From Alphaproteobacteria bacterium (GTDB taxonomy: Bacteria; Pseudomonadota; Alphaproteobacteria; Acetobacterales; Acetobacteraceae), in the NCBI GenBank assembly GCA_016869715.1, contig VGDM01000003.1, positions 62,001 through 126,000 on the forward strand: 64,000 nt of DNA, read 5' to 3'. Numbering within the stretch: the first letter of the stretch is position 1; every line of letters begins with the position of its first letter. Shown piece after piece: positions 59,994 to 64,000 of this stretch. The translations under genes and the position numbers were made by a program. The notes under the pieces are model-generated. The model saw only the letters and a list, made by a program, of their open reading frames with translations. It had not been told where the DNA came from and ran no database searches.

Positions 59994-61649
59994 TTACTGC
60001 ACCTTGACCTCCTTGGTTTCGCCATTGAGTTTCAGGAAGGTCTCCCGGATTTTGCCCTCCAGCCATTCCAGTACCGGATCAAAGGCATAGCCCAGCACGA
60101 AGGCAATAAAGACGAGCGAGAGCGAAAGATCCTGGATGGTAACGGTTGCGGGGTTGATCACATCGCCCGTATTTCAGACGACGCTAAGCAGCCCCCCCAA
60201 TGCCGCCGGCATCAAAAGCCGCGCAATGGTGCCCCAGCCCAAATCTTCCAAAAATGACTCTGACCGCTGCCGTAAGCGCAGCCTGAGCAGATAGGTGCAG
60301 GCCCCAACCAAGGCGAGCAGCGCGGGCAGCAGGTGTGTGGTGATCAGCGAAAGGATCGTAATGGTGCGGAATTCCGATCTTCTCCAATTACTGATCAATT
60401 GGTTCGATGCGGCTCCTTCGTTGGCGACGGCCACGGTTTCAGTCCCGCATGCCATGGCAGCGGATTTCTCGCTCGTGGAGGCGCAATCCGCTTGGGCTGA
60501 TGCCGCCTGATCACCGCCCTGCGTCGCCGAGGCAGTTGCGGGCGCGGTTGAACATGGCGCGGCGCCGGGCGCCGTATTCCCCAGGCAGGAAGGCGACTGC
60601 GGCGTTTTCTTGGGGCTGGCAGGCTGCGGTTCCGGGCACCCGGCAAAATCCAATCTCGGTCCTGCGGAAATGGGTTTTGCCAGCAGGCTGAGGATGAAGC
60701 CTTGGGGGGAATCCTCGGAAAGGCTGCAATTCCAGGCTTGCAGACGCCCAGAGAGAATCTGTTCGCGGAGCTGATGCTGCCTAAGTGTGGAACAAAGCCC
60801 TTCAGCCTCTCGTGTTCGGGGCGAAGGGAATGGCGTCTCGTTTTCCCGCCCCTGCGCATCCGTGCCCGGAAAGCAGAAGGGCAGATATTGCAGCCGAGGA
60901 TCGGCCTGGCTTTGGCCGGAGGTATTGGGGCTGGTCGGTGAGGCTGCACTGCTTGGGGGCGCAGCTGGCTGCGCCTCGCCATTTGTCTGTTTTGGCGCAG
61001 AGGGCAAGCAGCTTTGCGTCGCCCCACCGCACTCAATGTCGGAGATTTTTTTATGCGTCCAATAGGCGAAGCCGTCCGAATACCTCATTGGCCGCGTTTT
61101 GTGTTTGCCTGATCTGAGTCACGAGGCTTCGTGCCTCATCCGCGCGCCAGAGCATTGCGATGGAAAGTATAAAGCAGACGAAAATCAAAATCAGGATCAA
61201 TAGATCCCGCCAATTGCAGCGCTTGCTGCGCGAATTACGAATGGTTCTTGGCGTCGCGGGGCTGGCCGGGGCACCCACCCGCAATACAAGATCGCGCAGC
61301 CCCTCTTTTTTTTCCGCAATCTGCACGGGCGAAAGCGTGAGAGGCTCCAGGGGTAGATCATCAATCTCCGTGTTTCCTGGGCCAACCGCCCGGTTGGGCG
61401 TCGGGGCGGGTTGCGGGGCCGAGAGGCTGCGAGTGTCTTGCGGTGAACCAACGGCACTCGGCACAGGGGCTGGGTTGTTGTCCCGTGGCGCGGTTGGTGG
61501 GCTGGTATCAGATCGTACAAACGTCGGCCTGGGCGCTTGGTCAGATGATCCAGCAGGAGCAGCCCGTCCTCCTGCAACTGTTCGATCTGCCGCAGCAAGC
61601 GAAGCTGCGGTCTGCGTTTATAGGCCAGGTCAACATGGTCGTTGGCCAA
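59994..61649 (-). pseudogene. Broken gene for an uncharacterised multi-helix membrane protein
   Basis: The 3' part is in one frame from about 61075 to TAA at 59996-59994, interrupted by TGA at 60176-60174 (LGGLLSVV-stop-NTGDVINPATVTIQDLSLSL). It has helices in LSLITTHLLPALLALVGACTYLLRL and LSLSLVFIAFVLGYAFDPVLE. The middle part uses another frame: a Pro-rich region, then RDLLILILIFVCFILSIAML and LWRADEARSLVTQIRQ, stopping at 61051 at an A7 run; removing one T there joins LLDA directly to KKISDIECGG. An earlier segment (RLLRQIEQLQEDGLLLLDH) is again in the first frame and its link is less certain. The family is one of unknown function. Confidence 0.65.
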
Positions 61650-61777
61650 CGCTGCTCCGGTTCCAGACAGTCTGGCCTCTCGCTGGCTTTGGATGGACCC
61701 AATTGGAATCCCTAGACCTGATCCATGCAGCGACGCAATTATTAAAACCAGTCAGAAAGCGTACCAATTTCCGCCGA

Positions 61778-62758
61778 TTACGCCGCTGGCTTCTTCCCGC
61801 CCCCCATCGGCGTTTCGCACACAAAAAGCGGCAGCGCATGGCCGGGCAGCCGCCCGCGCAATGCCGCCATCAGCGCCAGACCATCCACCTGCGGCACCTG
61901 AAACCGCGCCGTACCGGGCGCTGCATCAAGGCTATGCAGATAATATGGCTTTATCCGGCTGCGGAGCATGGCGCGCAGCAGCGCTTCCATCGCGGTTGCA
62001 TCATCATTCACCCCGCGCAGCAAGACGGATTGCCCAAGCAAGGGCACGCCAGCATCAGCCAAGCGCGCCAAAGCCTGTGCCGCATCCGGCGTGAATTCCC
62101 GCGCATGATTGGCATGCACGGCGATAAAAACCGGTTTGATCTGGCGCAGCGCCGCCACCAGCGCAGCCGTGATCCGCACGGGATCAGCGACCGGCACGCG
62201 GGTGTGGATGCGCAAGGTTTCGATATGCGCCATGCCAGCGAGCCACCCGAGAATCTCCCCCAAGCGCCGCGCGGAGAGCATCAGCGGATCACCCCCGGTC
62301 AGGATGACCTCTCGGATCGCAGCATTGGCTTCGAACCAGGCCAGCGCTTCCTGCAATTCTGCTTCGGTGAGCAAGCCCCCATCCGGCCCAACCTTTTCGC
62401 GGCGGAAACAAAACCGGCAATAGACCGGGCAGGCGAGCAGGGGCTTCAGCAGCGCGCGATCCGGGTAGCGATGCACCACACCTTTGACCGGCGTGAAGGG
62501 CGCATCGGCTGTCGGGTCTTCCAGCTCATGCGGCGCGGTGATCAGCTCCGCCACATCGGGGATGTATTGCAACCCGATGGGGTCCGCAGGGTCATCCGTA
62601 TTGATGAGTGCGGCCATGGCCGGTGTGATGGCGGTGGCATAGCGCGCGGCCACAGCCTCTAAGCCAGGCACTGCATCCACCGCCGCCAGCCCAGCGCGCG
62701 CCAAATCTTGCGGGCTGCGCAACGTGCGGCTCTGGTCCTGGGCGATGGGCTGAGGCAT
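61778..62758 (-). CDS. epmB: EF-P beta-lysylation protein EpmB (lysine 2,3-aminomutase-like radical SAM)
   Basis: 326-aa radical SAM enzyme. The cluster motif is CPVYCRFCFRRE (CxxxCxxC, about residues 109-116). GLQYIPDVAEL and HRYPDRALLKPLLACP are typical of the aminomutase family, and ILTGGDPLMLS the SAM/PLP region. The length is short, as in EpmB, without the long C-terminus of KamA. It isomerises alpha-lysine to beta-lysine for attachment to elongation factor P. It is divergent from epmA with 37 bp between starts, which strongly supports this role over lysine catabolism. Confidence 0.9.
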   Translation of the reverse strand: MPQPIAQDQSRTLRSPQDLARAGLAAVDAVPGLEAVAARYATAITPAMAALINTDDPADPIGLQYIPDVAELITAPHELEDPTADAPFTPVKGVVHRYPDRALLKPLLACPVYCRFCFRREKVGPDGGLLTEAELQEALAWFEANAAIREVILTGGDPLMLSARRLGEILGWLAGMAHIETLRIHTRVPVADPVRITAALVAALRQIKPVFIAVHANHAREFTPDAAQALARLADAGVPLLGQSVLLRGVNDDATAMEALLRAMLRSRIKPYYLHSLDAAPGTARFQVPQVDGLALMAALRGRLPGHALPLFVCETPMGGGKKPAA

Positions 62759-62795
62759 AGGATCGAGTGACTATACCAGCACCGAAAGCGCAGCA

Positions 62796-63809
62796 ATGCC
62801 CCTGCCCCCCTGGCACCCGGAAGCCTTCGCTGCGCGGCTGCCCTTTCTGGAACGCCGCGCAGCGCTCACCGTAGCGACCCGCGCCTTTTTCGCGGCGCGC
62901 GGCTACCGCGAAGTGGAAACCCCTGCTTTAGTCGCCGCCCCGGGGGCAGATGTGCATTTGCGCGCCTTCTCCACACGATATGAAGCGCATTTGGGCCAGG
63001 GGGCGTCGCGCGATTTGTGGCTCCGCACCTCGCCGGAATTGGCGCTGAAGCGCCTATTGGTGGCCGGTGCCGGGCCCGTGTTTGAGTTGGCGCGCGTCTG
63101 GCGGAATGGCGAAACATCGCCCCGCCACGCGCCAGAATTCACCATGCTGGAATGGTATCGCCCTGGCCTTGGCTTCGAGGGGTTGATGGCAGAGACTGAA
63201 GACTATATCCGCGCTGTCGCGCCGCGCCTGGTGGCGCATGGCGCTGTCACCACCGATCTCAGACTGGCTTTTGAGCGTATCAGCATGGCGGGGGCTTTTG
63301 ACCGCTGGTGCCGCGGCCTCGATATTTTGGCGACCGAGGGCGATGCCGCGCGGCTTCATGCAGCGGCCCAGGCTGCGGGCTTTGCGACGAGCGCCGATGA
63401 GGGGTGGGAGGACCTGTTCTTCCGCCTGCTGCTGGAACATATCGAACCAAATCTTGGGCGTGATCGCGCAACCTTCCTGACCCATTGGCCGGCACCGCAA
63501 GCGGCGCTCGCGCGGCGCGACCCGGCGGACCCACGCGCCGCGCTGCGCTTTGAATTATTTGTCGCCGGGCTTGAACTCGCCAATGCCTTTGATGAGCTGA
63601 CCGATCCTGTCGAACAACGCACCCGCTTCATCGCCGATACCGCGGAGCGCCGCCGCATCAGCGGTGAACGCAGTTGGGAGGTTGATGAGGATTTTCTGGC
63701 GGCCCTGGAACACGGCATGCCGGCCACCAGCGGCATCGCGCTTGGTTTTGACCGGCTCGCGATGCTGGTGGCTGGGGCGCGTGAGATTGGCGACGTGTTG
63801 TGGCTGTGA
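62796..63809 (+). CDS. epmA: EF-P lysine ligase EpmA (PoxA/GenX)
   Basis: 337-aa class II aminoacyl-tRNA synthetase-like enzyme that lacks an anticodon-binding domain. AFFAARGYREVETPAL is motif 1, ARVWRNGETSPRHAPEFTMLEWYRPG is motif 2, and GIALGFDRLAML is motif 3. This is the GenX/EpmA layout, which transfers beta-lysine to a conserved lysine of EF-P. It is divergent from epmB. The elongation factor P gene itself is not in the window. The cell's own lysyl-tRNA synthetase here is class I (lysK), so EpmA is the class II relative. Confidence 0.93.
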   Translation: MPLPPWHPEAFAARLPFLERRAALTVATRAFFAARGYREVETPALVAAPGADVHLRAFSTRYEAHLGQGASRDLWLRTSPELALKRLLVAGAGPVFELARVWRNGETSPRHAPEFTMLEWYRPGLGFEGLMAETEDYIRAVAPRLVAHGAVTTDLRLAFERISMAGAFDRWCRGLDILATEGDAARLHAAAQAAGFATSADEGWEDLFFRLLLEHIEPNLGRDRATFLTHWPAPQAALARRDPADPRAALRFELFVAGLELANAFDELTDPVEQRTRFIADTAERRRISGERSWEVDEDFLAALEHGMPATSGIALGFDRLAMLVAGAREIGDVLWL

Positions 63810-63814
63810 CGCGC

Positions 63815-64000
63815 CTATCCGGCGCGGCGCAGCGTAGCGACCATCGCGGCACTTTCTTCCCGCGGCAGCGCATAAAAGACAAAAACATAAGGGTCTGAGG
63901 CTTCAAAAACCGATGGATCGGATGACGCGCGCTGCATGGTCGCGCGATCCAGATCTGCCATGGGGTGCCAGGCGCCGTTCAATTCGAAGAACACATCATA
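63815..64000 (-). CDS. C-terminal fragment of an unrecognised protein
   Basis: The last 61 codons of a gene that enters from the right edge. The visible part begins YDVFFELNGAWHPMADLDRA and ends in TLRRAG before TAG at 63817-63815. It has a short strand-rich segment DPYVFVFYALPREE. I do not recognise the family. It converges on epmA with 5 nt between the stops. Confidence 0.6.
   Translation of the reverse strand, partial: YDVFFELNGAWHPMADLDRATMQRASSDPSVFEASDPYVFVFYALPREESAAMVATLRRAG

Noticed and set aside
61160-62662. 500-codon plus-strand frame crossing the broken membrane gene and epmB
   Set aside because: It overlaps epmB, which has CxxxCxxC and strong context support; composition is that of an antisense frame.
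1-64000. CRISPR array, prophage, insertion sequence or toxin-antitoxin island
   Set aside because: No regularly spaced repeats, transposase, integrase, phage structural gene or recognisable toxin-antitoxin pair was found on either strand.

Overview
The window is GC-rich, densely packed bacterial chromosome with short intergenic gaps and many 1- or 4-nt start/stop overlaps. Several traits point to an alphaproteobacterium, most likely of the Acetobacteraceae/Rhodospirillales (Roseomonas-like): orphan tripartite-tricarboxylate (Bug) receptors, a class I lysyl-tRNA synthetase, a Tim44-like protein, a coupled DUF1501/DUF1800 pair and minCDE. This placement is inference from gene content, not from a marker-gene tree. 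No phage, insertion sequence, integrase or CRISPR array is visible.

Layout. 1-2.9 kb: start of a short-chain dehydrogenase, divergent from a nitrate/sulfonate/taurine-type ABC transporter. 2.9-6.1 kb: a graveyard with a frameshifted acetyltransferase and a decayed cysD-cysNC sulfate-activation operon. 6.2-7.9 kb: SDR plus ketopantoate-reductase-like gene. 8.0-11.6 kb: MacA/MacB-type export system whose adaptor carries an LTxxQ-rich insert. 11.7-17.1 kb: a tightly coupled catabolic operon (BKACE, ThDP enzyme, glycerophosphodiesterase, enolase-superfamily enzyme, EamA exporter). 17.1-25.6 kb (minus strand): 3-hydroxyisobutyryl-CoA hydrolase, a Bug receptor, phosphomannomutase, UDP-glucose dehydrogenase, and a class I lysyl-tRNA synthetase translationally coupled to a shortened MprF-like protein. 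25.7-30.1 kb: asd, an acetyltransferase and an Fe-S XPD/DinG-type helicase. 30.1-37.4 kb: crotonase, secreted alpha/beta hydrolase, and an MBL-fold/CoA-transferase/crotonase/acyl-CoA-ligase operon. 37.5-39.9 kb: tRNA-Phe, glmM, thiD. 39.9-40.8 kb: a second graveyard (DUF1217-like remnant and the C-terminal tail of an AmmeMemoRadiSam radical SAM enzyme). 40.9-48.5 kb: Bug receptor, DUF1501/DUF1800, an EF-G outside the str operon, hydrolase and D-2-hydroxyacid dehydrogenase. 48.5-52.0 kb: thioesterase, orphan NMT1-like receptor, minCDE. 52-59.8 kb: a membrane protein with a glutamine-amidotransferase-like domain, a Tim44-like protein, histidine phosphatase, orphan response regulator, ribA, L,D-transpeptidase, and a LivK-like receptor. 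60-61.6 kb: a broken membrane-protein gene. 61.8-63.8 kb: divergent epmB and epmA (EF-P beta-lysylation).

The most unusual observations are: (i) the sulfate-activation operon that has lost catalytic residues as well as reading frame; (ii) a roughly 45-bp nested-hairpin repeat present three times, with a compensatory base change in its outer stem; (iii) the lysK-mprF overlap combined with a truncated transferase domain; (iv) the five-gene BKACE operon, whose substrate is unknown; and (v) several loci broken by single-base shifts, some at homopolymers, which need read-level checking before being called pseudogenes.
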